NCBI GenBank assembly: GCA_001804805.1
Contig: MHBH01000071.1
Location: 7,597-71,596 of the forward strand
Length of the DNA: 64,000 bases
From: Lentisphaerae bacterium GWF2_49_21
GTDB lineage: Bacteria; Verrucomicrobiota; Lentisphaeria; Victivallales; GWF2-50-93
Direction: 5' to 3'
The notes beneath the pieces were generated by a model. That model worked only from the letters and a program-made list of their open reading frames with translations. It did not search any database and was not told the DNA's origin. The position numbers and the translations under genes are program-made. Shown here piece after piece: positions 41,793 through 49,494 of this stretch. The first letter of the stretch is position 1, and every line of letters begins with the position of its first letter.

Positions 41793-42986
41793 TCATTCAA
41801 ATTCGGAATAATCAATTCCGACTTCTATTCCTTGAGCCTCTGGCTTATCTACGTGTTTTGAGTCGAGTGGAGAGCTCTTTTTATCTATCTCCTTTTGCAG
41901 TTCTGTTAAATCCAATAATAATTGCTTATTCTTATATTCATCAGGCATCGGCGGTAACTGCATCCCATGTTTATGCATATAATAATGGAGCGGGACATGT
42001 ATTGGAGCTGTAACAATATATATAGGCAATCCGATGAAAATAGCAACAAGGTTATCTCCGACTTCTCTTGCCTTACCCCAGAAGGAATTTTCCCAAATAT
42101 ATTTTTTTGCGTTGATATCTCCATTTTTTGCAGCAATCTCTATCAGGCCTATTCCTTCGGAATGCTGTCCATTTCCAGATAAGTGGTCACCAATGCTAAA
42201 TTGAGCTGGTGCAAAATTTAAATCTGAAGCCTTTTTGATATAGCCATATTTTTGACCCAGTTCGCCAGTCCATCCTTTCATATACAAAGCAGGCGGATAG
42301 TTCTGTTCTGCGGAAATTCCCAAATAATATTCTGCACCTTTTTTAAAGCAACCGTTATAATTATCATATTTATAAAAGAGTTGACCAAGCATGCATTGGG
42401 CAGGTGCATAGCCCTTATTTGCATCTTTCAAGAGATAAGGAACGATATCGTTGTAGCGTTGAGGGTTACTTATAATATTAGGCATATAATAGAATGATTC
42501 TATTGTTATTGCTGTACACGCATAGTAGAAGCTGGCATATGGGACTCCCGAGTCTGCAGCTTGTTTCAGATACTTAAGTCCCCTTTCATGGTCCTTCTCT
42601 GGTATGAATAGGCCATAATAAAGGGCAAAGCCATAATAAAGCTGGGCCTGCGCGTTACCTGCCTCTGCTTCTGCCTTTAAAAGACTTAATCCTTTTCTAT
42701 CGTTTTCTCTCAGACATTCAAGCGCTCTTTTAACTTCTGGATTTAGGTAATCAGAAGAGTTGTTGGAATAAAAATTGTCCATAACAAATTCCGCCGGTAC
42801 GAAATAGTTGTTCTTTGCTTTTTCAAAGTATTGCGCCCCGTTCGCGAAATTCTTCGCATCGTTGGAGCAATTAACTGATTCAATTCCGAGAGCAAACCAA
42901 TCCCCGGCTGTCAAACTGTTTGTTCTGCAACCGGCAGTTTGTGCAAGCATTAATAAACTTATAAATGCTATAATCAAATTTTTCAT
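41793..42986 (-). CDS. Sel1-repeat lipoprotein
   Basis: 397 residues. A lipobox (LAQTAGC, Cys20) makes it a lipoprotein. Several Sel1-type repeats follow: AEAGNAQAQLYYGFALYYGLFIPEKDHERGLKYLKQAADSGVPYASFYYACTA, later NKGYAPAQCMLGQLFYKYDNYNGCFKKGAEYYLG and FAPAQFSIGDHLSGNGQHSEGIGLIEIAAKNGDINAKKYIW. A membrane-like stretch NLVAIFIGLPIYIVTAPIHVPLHYYM (near 330-350) is unusual after Sel1 repeats. The gene is markedly AT-rich compared with its neighbours, suggesting later arrival. No ribosome site is visible. Sel1 repeats mediate protein contacts; function unknown. Confidence 0.85.
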   Translation of the reverse strand: MKNLIIAFISLLMLAQTAGCRTNSLTAGDWFALGIESVNCSNDAKNFANGAQYFEKAKNNYFVPAEFVMDNFYSNNSSDYLNPEVKRALECLRENDRKGLSLLKAEAEAGNAQAQLYYGFALYYGLFIPEKDHERGLKYLKQAADSGVPYASFYYACTAITIESFYYMPNIISNPQRYNDIVPYLLKDANKGYAPAQCMLGQLFYKYDNYNGCFKKGAEYYLGISAEQNYPPALYMKGWTGELGQKYGYIKKASDLNFAPAQFSIGDHLSGNGQHSEGIGLIEIAAKNGDINAKKYIWENSFWGKAREVGDNLVAIFIGLPIYIVTAPIHVPLHYYMHKHGMQLPPMPDEYKNKQLLLDLTELQKEIDKKSSPLDSKHVDKPEAQGIEVGIDYSEFE

Positions 42987-43080
42987 TTAGTCAGAAACAA
43001 GGGTTGTTAGTTCAGTAATATTCATTTTTCTGCCGAACTCCTCGCTCATCATCCACACTGCGGATTGGATAATGGTGTGC

Positions 43081-43821
43081 TCAGTCGGCCATTCGCCGGT
43101 AGTTCTGTTCTTTCTCATCAGATGCCGGGTCATCTGTCAGCTGCTCAAAAAGCATATAGGTTGCACAGGTGAAGACCGGGGCGACCACAAGAAGTGCCGG
43201 TAGCAGGAGAAGCGCAAAGATCAGCTTGATGAAGAATGCCGCTGTTCCGATGGCGATTAGGATCAGGAATACTAGGTTCCATGCAATGAGGAATGGGTTC
43301 TTCTTCAATGTCATTATTGCCTTCCTCAATGCATCCAGGCCGTAGGTCTCGCCTTTTGCTAGGAAGAAGATTGTCAGGGGCAATATTGGAGCGAGCACGA
43401 TTCCGGGAATGATCAGGAGTATGAATCCGAGGATCACCATCAGCGAAGCGAGGGCGAAGTTGGAGACGCTGGATGTCAGGACATCGACTCCGAGAAGCAC
43501 GTCAAGAGGTTCAGCTGCGCCACCTTCGTATTCCTTTCTGAGCCCCCTGAAGTATCCTACAAGGAAAGGTGCGAGGAAGAAGCCTAGGACGATTCCGATG
43601 ACGGCTGCTGCGATGTGTTCGGGAACAGTCGCGGCCTTGCGTCCAATGCCGAGGATGGACTGGAGGACTAGGAGGTTGAACATGAATGCGGCTCCCTGCG
43701 CCAGGAGTTTGAATCCGACGCCGATGCCTGCCACGAGAAAGAAGCCCAGGATATAGAATGACGGGTTGTCCTTGACTTTTTCAACCCCATAGTTCATACA
43801 TCCGGAAATGTCAGGTTTCAT
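43081..43821 (-). CDS. Multi-pass membrane protein, unknown family
   Basis: 246 residues with about five to six membrane segments (around 22-42, 65-90, 118-145, 152-165, 175-200, 205-225). There are long hydrophobic runs such as SLMVILGFILLIIPGIVLAPILPLTIFFLAKGE, which resembles DUF975/DUF4013-like proteins, and a short charged tail (DPASDEKEQNYRRMAD). No residue pattern suggests an enzyme or carrier. AAGGA lies 8 bases before the ATG at 43821. The family is not assigned with confidence. Confidence 0.75.
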   Translation of the reverse strand: MKPDISGCMNYGVEKVKDNPSFYILGFFLVAGIGVGFKLLAQGAAFMFNLLVLQSILGIGRKAATVPEHIAAAVIGIVLGFFLAPFLVGYFRGLRKEYEGGAAEPLDVLLGVDVLTSSVSNFALASLMVILGFILLIIPGIVLAPILPLTIFFLAKGETYGLDALRKAIMTLKKNPFLIAWNLVFLILIAIGTAAFFIKLIFALLLLPALLVVAPVFTCATYMLFEQLTDDPASDEKEQNYRRMAD

Positions 43822-43975
43822 GGTGCTGATCCTTCAACTGGTAAATATTCCATGAATTATACTGCTTGCTTAAATAAAAAACAAACGGACGAGGAATATC
43901 CCTGTAAGTAGTCAAAGGCATTGATATGCGAAGCGAATAACTTGGAATGCGCACAGCGGAGTGAATGAATAGATT

Positions 43976-44003
43976 ATGAATTCCGGCTCGAGCCGGAATT
44001 CAT
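43976..44003. repeat. Perfect 28-bp palindrome at a gene end
   Basis: The stretch reads the same on both strands, centred on CTCGAG and containing GAATTCCGGC at both ends. It abuts the stop codon of the coiled-coil protein (44003-44005). No U-tract follows; it may act as an mRNA 3' end hairpin. Confidence 0.75.
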
Positions 44004-44572
44004 CACCATTTCATATTAGGATCCGTGATGAGATCGGTTATCCTGCCTTCGACAATCTGATCGGCGTTCTTTTTGCGGTCCTCGTATTTGGCCTTGAAGT
44101 CCTGCAGCTGTTTTTCGGCCTGTTCAAGACGCTGCCTGGAGGATTCCATCTTTTTGTCGAACTCAGCCTTTATCAATATCTTCAGCTCTTCTTTGATCTT
44201 CATCTTCTCGTCATCTTTCCTGGAGTTGCGGTATTTCTCTACAAGTTCATTGAGTTTGGCGGTCTGCTCGTCACGCTCGTTTTTCCGGGATTCCAGCTTC
44301 TTCTTTATCTCTTCCTTGTAGGCGTCGGGATTCTCCTTCTGCAGCTTTTTAAATTTCTCAATCTCATCCGGTGTCAGCTGGGAAATGAACTTGGTGACAC
44401 TTTCGCTTCTGTCCTTCATTCCTTCAATCTGGAGTTTGCCGGAGCGCTCCTTTTCCGCTGGCCTCTGTTCTTCGGACGGCTTGGCCGCGTTTTCCGCGCA
44501 AAGCATGGAATTCGCAAAAGCGAATACGGAAAATGCCGCAATAGACAAAAATATCGTCCTGCGCTTTATCAT
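44003..44572 (-). CDS. Periplasmic coiled-coil protein of the ECF operon (CpxP/CnrX-like)
   Basis: 189 residues from the ATG at 44572, chosen for the GGAGG site 4 bases upstream; a longer frame begins with a 4-base overlap at 44599. A signal peptide (about 1-26) precedes an almost wholly helical, highly charged mature part (LTPDEIEKFKKLQKENPDAYKEEIKKKLESRKNERDEQTAKLNELVEKYRNSRKDDEKMKIKEELKILIKAEFDKKMESS). The size and LTPDE helices recall the periplasmic CpxP/Spy/CnrX sensors. As the last gene behind an ECF sigma and anti-sigma factor it could be the stress sensor. That role is inferred. Confidence 0.75.
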   Translation of the reverse strand: MIKRRTIFLSIAAFSVFAFANSMLCAENAAKPSEEQRPAEKERSGKLQIEGMKDRSESVTKFISQLTPDEIEKFKKLQKENPDAYKEEIKKKLESRKNERDEQTAKLNELVEKYRNSRKDDEKMKIKEELKILIKAEFDKKMESSRQRLEQAEKQLQDFKAKYEDRKKNADQIVEGRITDLITDPNMKW

Positions 44573-44595
44573 AAATCCTCCATAGGTTTGATTTG

Positions 44596-45075
44596 TCATG
44601 TTGAAAAGTCAAGAATATCGAGGTCGAGTTCAGGTTCCTTATAGGTTTCGGATGTGGATTGTCCCGAACGCATGTTCTGGATTGCATATTCAAGATCGGC
44701 GGAGAGAGTTAGGATTTCCCTGTCCATGTCAAGATTGTTCCATATCCCGCCATAGTTTTCAACTTTTGTCTCACTTTCGACATTGTACACTGCAAACCAT
44801 GTTATAAGCACGCAGGATGCGGCAGCCGCATAGATGATGAATCTCCGTGCCAATACGCGCCTGTGATGCCTCTTATGTGCGATCTGTGCTGCGGCCGCAC
44901 CTTTGATCATGAAGTCGAGTGTTCTTGAAGGTTCGGCGGCAACAGGCCTGACGTCCTTCATGGAGTTCCAGGCATCGCCCATGCTTCTGCAGTTGGCGCA
45001 GGAATCGAGATGCTCCTTCAGTCCGTCAGCGGACCCGTTGGAGAGGATCAATTCTTCTGCTGTTTTGCAGTCCAT
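44596..45075 (-). CDS. Membrane anti-sigma factor with zinc-finger (ZAS/zf-HC2) domain
   Basis: 159 residues. The N-terminal HLDSCANCRSMGDAW carries HxxxCxxC, the zinc-binding anti-sigma signature. One membrane helix follows at about 83-100 (FIIYAAAASCVLITWFAVYNV), then a periplasmic tail of about 60 residues ending in an acidic EPELDLDILDF. It would sequester the sigma factor encoded 4 bases upstream, and its ribosome site lies in the end of that gene. Its stop overlaps the long frame of the coiled-coil gene by 4 bases. Confidence 0.88.
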   Translation of the reverse strand: MDCKTAEELILSNGSADGLKEHLDSCANCRSMGDAWNSMKDVRPVAAEPSRTLDFMIKGAAAAQIAHKRHHRRVLARRFIIYAAAASCVLITWFAVYNVESETKVENYGGIWNNLDMDREILTLSADLEYAIQNMRSGQSTSETYKEPELDLDILDFST

Positions 45076-45079
45076 TGTT

Positions 45080-45679
45080 TCAGCCTTTCCTTAAATCCCA
45101 TTCCGACAGCTGCTTCTGCAGGTTCCTGATGGCGTACTGCATCCTGCCGAGGACTGTATTGATTGAACATTCCTGTATTTCAGCGATCTCCTTGAATCCG
45201 ACATCCTCCTGGCGCAGCAGGAAGACCTCCCGCTGGTCTCCGGGCAGCTTCTGTATGCATGAATCAAGGACCTTGGCGAGATCATCATTGTCGATCTTGC
45301 GCCAGGGCTCGTATTTCTCCTCGGAGAAGAGGATGTTCCTATCCCCCTCGAAGTCGCATACTTCCTCGTGCTTTGTCCTCCTGAAATGGTCGATGGCGAG
45401 ATTGTGCGATATCCTGATGACCCATGCGAGGAATTTCTGCTGGTGCCTGTAGCCGGGGAGCTGCTTGATGACCTTGATCCATGTCTGCTGGAATATCTCG
45501 TCGACCAGGGCGTGCTGCCCCGGCAGGAGCCGGTGGAGATATGAGTATAGCTGTTTCCTGTATCTTTCATACAATGCCTCGAATGCCTGGAGTTCATCAT
45601 TAAGGAAACTGTCGATCAGTTCAGAATCCGACAATTCCTTTTTCTGGTCTTTATCCATATTACTCAACGCAGGAGGCAT
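45080..45679 (-). CDS. ECF-type RNA polymerase sigma factor
   Basis: 199 residues. Region 2 is FEALYERYRKQLYSYLHRLLPGQHALVDEIFQQTWIKVIKQLPGYRHQQKFLAWVIRISHNLAIDHFRR, with the usual DxxQTWxK pattern. Region 4 is KLPGDQREVFLLRQEDVGFKEIAEIQECSINTVLGRMQYAIRNLQKQL. There is no region 1.1 or 3, as expected for ECF factors. The start could be residue 8 (45658); neither has a good ribosome site. It lies between a secreted-protein gene and its anti-sigma factor. Confidence 0.93.
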   Translation of the reverse strand: MPPALSNMDKDQKKELSDSELIDSFLNDELQAFEALYERYRKQLYSYLHRLLPGQHALVDEIFQQTWIKVIKQLPGYRHQQKFLAWVIRISHNLAIDHFRRTKHEEVCDFEGDRNILFSEEKYEPWRKIDNDDLAKVLDSCIQKLPGDQREVFLLRQEDVGFKEIAEIQECSINTVLGRMQYAIRNLQKQLSEWDLRKG

Positions 45680-45697
45680 TGGATTTATTGTATGCGG

Positions 45698-46453
45698 CTA
45701 GTATTTTTCCCACCATTTTTTCGCGACATTGGAGTCGAAGTCCTTCCAGTCCCTTTCAGCGACTATGGCTTCGTTGCCCCATATTTCAAGATGGTAGGCT
45801 ATGATCTTGCGGGATTTCACGCTCTTAAGTTCGAACTTGATGACTTCGTTGCCCATGTTCTTGAGTTCCTTCTTCAGGTTATGCTCGCGCTCCCCTTCGT
45901 CCCATATCTTCCTGTCGAAGCCCTTGATCTTTTCGAGTATTGCCGCCTCATCATATCCTTTGCCCTTGGGTTTTGCGGCATCCGGATGGCAGAACCTGAG
46001 GACTTCCCTCTCGCCGGAATCATCCGAAGCGGGCAGGAGGACATAGAGGTATATGTACGGGGCCTTGATCTTCTTTATCTCAGGGGTTGTCCTGCTCATG
46101 GTGTATTCCAGCTCGAAAACACTTGTCTTGCCGTCCTTGTCCACGCCTTTGTCGGGAGACTTGACTTCCATGATGGTCGCCTTGATGTCGCTGAATTCCC
46201 CCGGTATGGACTTCTCCCCTCCGGCAGAACTGCTGTCCGTAGGTGAATATAATGCTATGCTGCTGAGCGGGAAGGAGCGTCTCTTCTTGTCCTTTTCAAT
46301 GAGGATCGTCCCATCCTTTATGGATACTATTTCAGCGTTGTTTATTGATGTCGTGCTGCCATCCTTCTCCTTGAACGTGATCGTGCCGGCGCCGGCATTA
46401 TGTACTGAGACTAGGACGAATGCAGATATCAGGGCGGATATTATCAGTTTCAT
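45698..46453 (-). CDS. Secreted protein of unknown function, first gene of the ECF operon
   Basis: 251 residues from the ATG at 46453 (AGGAGG six bases upstream), though the frame extends to 46516. A signal peptide (MKLIISALISAFVLVSVHNAGAG) leads to ITFKEKDGSTTSINNAEIVSIKDGTILIEKDKKRRSFPLSSIALYSP, a short beta module that resembles SHD1-like sequences of Planctomycetes. The remainder is mixed and ends KDFDSNVAKKWWEKY. The gap to the sigma gene is 19 bases, so it may be the signal carrier or target of the regulon. No family assigned. Confidence 0.75.
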   Translation of the reverse strand: MKLIISALISAFVLVSVHNAGAGTITFKEKDGSTTSINNAEIVSIKDGTILIEKDKKRRSFPLSSIALYSPTDSSSAGGEKSIPGEFSDIKATIMEVKSPDKGVDKDGKTSVFELEYTMSRTTPEIKKIKAPYIYLYVLLPASDDSGEREVLRFCHPDAAKPKGKGYDEAAILEKIKGFDRKIWDEGEREHNLKKELKNMGNEVIKFELKSVKSRKIIAYHLEIWGNEAIVAERDWKDFDSNVAKKWWEKY

Positions 46454-46552
46454 GGCAGGCCTCCTGTGAATAAATTTAACCTGTTCAGATCCACATATAA
46501 TACGCTGAAAACGCATATTTATTATAGGAACTCCATAAGGTACATGCCAATA

Positions 46553-46589
46553 TAAAAAATAAAAGGGATACCGGTGTCTCCGGTATCCC
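46553..46589 (-). terminator. Rho-independent terminator of the small basic protein gene
   Basis: A perfect 10-bp stem (46565-46574 with 46580-46589, GGGATACCGG type, loop TGTCT) is followed on the minus strand by a U-rich tract made by the A-rich bases 46553-46564. It lies 19 bases past the stop codon at 46609. Confidence 0.88.
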
Positions 46590-46608
46590 CTTGATCATGA
46601 AGGACTGA

Positions 46609-46767
46609 TTACTCGACTCCCTTGGTCTTGGGAAGTCCAAGAACCTTGTCGCCGGGCTTCCATCGGCCGCCCTTTGTAAGAATGTCGATGCGCTCGAATC
46701 TCTTGAGCACGTTCCTCTTCGCCCTTATCTTGCCAGTGCTTTTCAAGCTTGAATGTCTTCCTCCCAT
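46609..46767 (-). CDS. Small basic protein of the PVC group
   Basis: 52 residues, strongly basic: MGGRHSSLKSTG then KRNVLKRFERIDILTKGGRWK and PGDKVLGLPKTKGVE. The pattern KRNVLKRFERxxxLxxxGxWxxGxxVxGLPKTK is the one I know from the small basic proteins of Chlamydiae and Verrucomicrobia (TIGR04137); identification is from memory. Role unknown, possibly rRNA-linked. The start is set by GAGGAG 7 bases before the ATG at 46767; a longer frame to 46791 is unlikely. It has its own terminator and is the best lineage marker in the window. Confidence 0.85.
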   Translation of the reverse strand: MGGRHSSLKSTGKIRAKRNVLKRFERIDILTKGGRWKPGDKVLGLPKTKGVE

Positions 46768-46930
46768 GGTGAAACTCCTCAGGTTATGCAAATTATTTCC
46801 AAAGCCCCATAATATTAAGCAGTTTTACCCATAGTCAAATAAAATTCTAAAAATCTTTGTTAACGCTTGCCTATGCATGCTGTGGGTTTACCTTTTGCAT
46901 TCACTGTAAATCACTTGCATCGGGGGATCC

Positions 46931-48325
46931 TTGAAAAGGATTTTTACAATTTTATCCATTTTATTTTTTTCGGTTCTGTCCGCTCCGGCGGATGAGCTGA
47001 AAAAAATAACCATCCTCCAGACAGCAGACATCCATTCCCGTACGGGAACAGACGTCCTGCCTGGCATCCGCCAGCTTGCTTCAGCCCTGGATTCGGAAAG
47101 GAAGAAGGCGGGAGGGGCCGGAAAATGCCTGCTAATTGACTGCGGCGATGTCCTGCAGGGCTCCTTTGCAGGCAGTTCATCCAGCGGTGCAGTCGGACTG
47201 AATTTCCTCAACGATCTCAAATACGATGCCTGGATCCCGGGAAACCATGACTTTGATTTCGGGACAGCCCGCTTCCTCGAGATAATGAAGGAATCTTACT
47301 CTCCAATAATCGCCGCCAACCTGTATATGGACGGTAAAAGACTTTCAGTCCCCTGGAAGATTTTAGTAAAGGACGGAGTCAGGATAGCTGTCATCGGCAT
47401 GACTTCTCCCGGACTCGACCGCTGGCATTGGGGAAGGAGCTCCTATGGAATTGTCGCCTCCGACATCAGCGGGCCACTCGACAAGATCATCCCCCAGGTC
47501 ATGGAATCGAACTGCGACATGATAATCCTGGCAGTGCACCAGGGGCTGTTCCAGATCGACAAGGATGACTTGAACCTGAACATGATCGCGAAAAAATATC
47601 CCCAGATCGACATCGTCCTCGGTGCGCATTCCCATCAGGGGGCTCCGGGCGAAATCACCGGAATATCTAGCTGGTATGTCCAGGCGCAGCCCTATTGCTC
47701 CTCTTATTCCCTGATAAGGGCCGAAGTTGATACGATAAAACATAAGACTGTGAAGATCGAGTCGATGCTTGTCGGTGTCCCGCAAAGCGGTCCTGCCTCC
47801 TTCAAATTTTCCACTAAAATGGAAAATTTACTTTCGAGCACATTTCAAGAATCCAGAAAAGAAGTCGTCATCCTAAAGAATGAAATTACTGCGGATCAAC
47901 TTAACAAAATGACAGCAGAGTCATACTTCATGGCATCTCCAAAGGCGGTATCCACGTTGCTGATTCCCCAGGAACGCATCGTCAATCCCGGAAAATTCAC
48001 CGAAGAGGATCTTTACTGGACTTTTCCTTTCGAGGACACGGTCTGCACCATCGAACTGACCGACGGGGAATTGCAAGGCATCCTGGACGAGGCGGCAAAA
48101 CTGAAGGATGAAACGAAGATCGAATTCATCAAGAATGACAGGCGGCCGGTCTCCGGAAATCGCAATACAGTCGTCCTCAGCAGCTACCTGCTTGCCGGCG
48201 CCGGCGGCAGGATCAAGACTCTTGCGGACTTCGCAAAAAATCCAGACTGTAAGGCGACTGACACCGGACTGGCCATCCGTGACGCCTTTAGGGGCTACCT
48301 CAAGAGAAATTCCGCAGCCCGCTGA
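46931..48325 (+). CDS. Secreted 5'-nucleotidase / UshA-type metallophosphatase
   Basis: 464 residues starting at a TTG (46931) behind GGGGGATCC. A signal peptide (MKRIFTILSILFFSVLSAPA) precedes the calcineurin-like domain: LQTADIHSRTG, LIDCGDVLQGS, WIPGNHDFDFG, and VLGAHSHQGAPG. The C-terminal 5'-nucleotidase domain follows (from about 290), with EEDLYWTFPFEDTVCTIELTDGELQGILDE and NTVVLSSYLLAGAGG. Members dephosphorylate nucleotides or sugar nucleotides in the periplasm. The DIH replaces the more common DxHG at the first metal site. A variant iterated palindrome is at 48223-48235. Confidence 0.9.
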   Translation: MKRIFTILSILFFSVLSAPADELKKITILQTADIHSRTGTDVLPGIRQLASALDSERKKAGGAGKCLLIDCGDVLQGSFAGSSSSGAVGLNFLNDLKYDAWIPGNHDFDFGTARFLEIMKESYSPIIAANLYMDGKRLSVPWKILVKDGVRIAVIGMTSPGLDRWHWGRSSYGIVASDISGPLDKIIPQVMESNCDMIILAVHQGLFQIDKDDLNLNMIAKKYPQIDIVLGAHSHQGAPGEITGISSWYVQAQPYCSSYSLIRAEVDTIKHKTVKIESMLVGVPQSGPASFKFSTKMENLLSSTFQESRKEVVILKNEITADQLNKMTAESYFMASPKAVSTLLIPQERIVNPGKFTEEDLYWTFPFEDTVCTIELTDGELQGILDEAAKLKDETKIEFIKNDRRPVSGNRNTVVLSSYLLAGAGGRIKTLADFAKNPDCKATDTGLAIRDAFRGYLKRNSAAR

Positions 48326-48389
48326 AGGAGTTGCATACGTGTTTTCCCTACCTGGGTTTGAATATGGGATATGGGGATATATTTTTTGA

Positions 48390-48471
48390 GTAGGGACGGG
48401 CTTTAGCCTGTCCCATGAATTTCAACGATTTTAAGGAAATAAGAATGGTACATCCTAAAGGACGTACCTAC
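48390..48471. repeat. Inverted-repeat element (GTAGGGACGGGCTTTAGCC family)
   Basis: Arms 48390-48416 and 48445-48471 are imperfectly complementary. The left arm reads like the element at 57912-57938 in reverse. Lies between the nucleotidase and tpx. Confidence 0.7.
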
Positions 48472-48484
48472 TTTATAAGGGGCC

Positions 48485-49081
48485 ATGATAAGTAAGTTTT
48501 CATGTATCACCATGGCCTTTGCTGTCATCCTGATGACGGGATGCGTTTCAAACACAAATCTAACACAGGAGGTTGCGATGAAGGAGATCAAGCTGAAGGG
48601 GGCGCCGATCCACATTCCGGGGAACATCCCGGCAAAAGGCGGCAATGCACCGGATTTTGTGCTGACAAAGACGGACATGTCGGATGTGTCGCTGAAGGAT
48701 TTCAAGGGCAGGAAGATCGTGCTGAACATCTTCCCGAGCATCGATACCGGCGTCTGCGCGATGTCGGTGAGGAAGTTCAATATGGAGGCGGCAAAGCTTG
48801 ACAACACGGTCGTCCTTTGCGTATCCATGGACCTTCCTTTTGCCCACGCGCGCTTCTGTTCGGCCGAAGGCATAAAGGATGTCATATCCGTTTCAGACCT
48901 CAGGAAGAAGGATTTCGGGAAGAAATACGGAATAGAAATTGTTGACGGGCCCATCGCCGGGCTCCTTGCCAGGACAGTGATTGTCATTGACGAGAACGGC
49001 AAAGTGAAACATGTCGAACTTGTTCCGGAGATTGCGCAGGAACCGGATTATGCGGCCGCGATCGCTGCGCTGAAGAACTGA
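48485..49081 (+). CDS. tpx: Thiol peroxidase with a possible lipoprotein leader (two candidate starts)
   Basis: 198 residues from 48485 or 167 from the ATG at 48578. The core is Tpx: KGGNAPDFVLTKTDMSDVSLKDFKGRKIVLNIFPSIDTGVCAMSVRKFN with the peroxidatic Cys (91 in the long form) and the resolving Cys in ARFCSAEGIKDV (125). The catalytic loop reads DTGVC where most Tpx have DTPVC. The first 31 residues are a good lipoprotein signal (FAVILMTGC, Cys20). Yet an ideal AGGAGG lies 5 bases before the internal ATG, and the short form has the family's usual length. Both forms may be made. It reduces peroxides via thioredoxin. Confidence 0.88.
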   Translation: MISKFSCITMAFAVILMTGCVSNTNLTQEVAMKEIKLKGAPIHIPGNIPAKGGNAPDFVLTKTDMSDVSLKDFKGRKIVLNIFPSIDTGVCAMSVRKFNMEAAKLDNTVVLCVSMDLPFAHARFCSAEGIKDVISVSDLRKKDFGKKYGIEIVDGPIAGLLARTVIVIDENGKVKHVELVPEIAQEPDYAAAIAALKN

Positions 49082-49145
49082 TCGGCAGTCTTTTCATATA
49101 ATATCAGTTATAATTTTCAAAATGAAACTTTAAGGGGGCAAGGAA

Positions 49146-49484
49146 ATGAAATCGAAGAACGCGCTCGCAATAATCGTGTTGGCTCTGCTATCCACCGGAC
49201 TTATGTCTGTATTGAGCGGATGCTGGACAGGATATTATGGAATTCCGGAAGGGACAAAGCAGGAGTTTGCGATTGGGCAGCTGCACTTGAAGGCCACAGG
49301 CGCTGGGATTGTAACGGCGTCCGAGCAGAAAACTACTTTCAGAATCAGATGCTCCATGTGCGGCTTCATAAATCCGGACATGACCGGTGACACTCCCAAG
49401 ATGGGTGATACCTTTAAAATGATGTGGGCATGCCCGGAATGCGCACACATACAGATTATAAGGATCGAGTCCTCTTCGAATTGA
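49146..49484 (+). CDS. Small lipoprotein with a CxxC zinc-ribbon-like pair
   Basis: 112 residues. The signal ends in LMSVLSGC (Cys26), a lipobox. The mature part carries RIRCSMCGFINPDMTGDTPKMGDTFKMMWACPECAHIQIIRIE, two CxxC pairs spaced like a zinc ribbon. Such a pair in a lipoprotein may hold a metal or a disulfide. I recognise no family. bioA follows 10 bases later on the same strand, so the two may share a transcript, but no functional link is evident. Confidence 0.75.
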   Translation: MKSKNALAIIVLALLSTGLMSVLSGCWTGYYGIPEGTKQEFAIGQLHLKATGAGIVTASEQKTTFRIRCSMCGFINPDMTGDTPKMGDTFKMMWACPECAHIQIIRIESSSN

Positions 49485-49494
49485 AAAGGATAGG

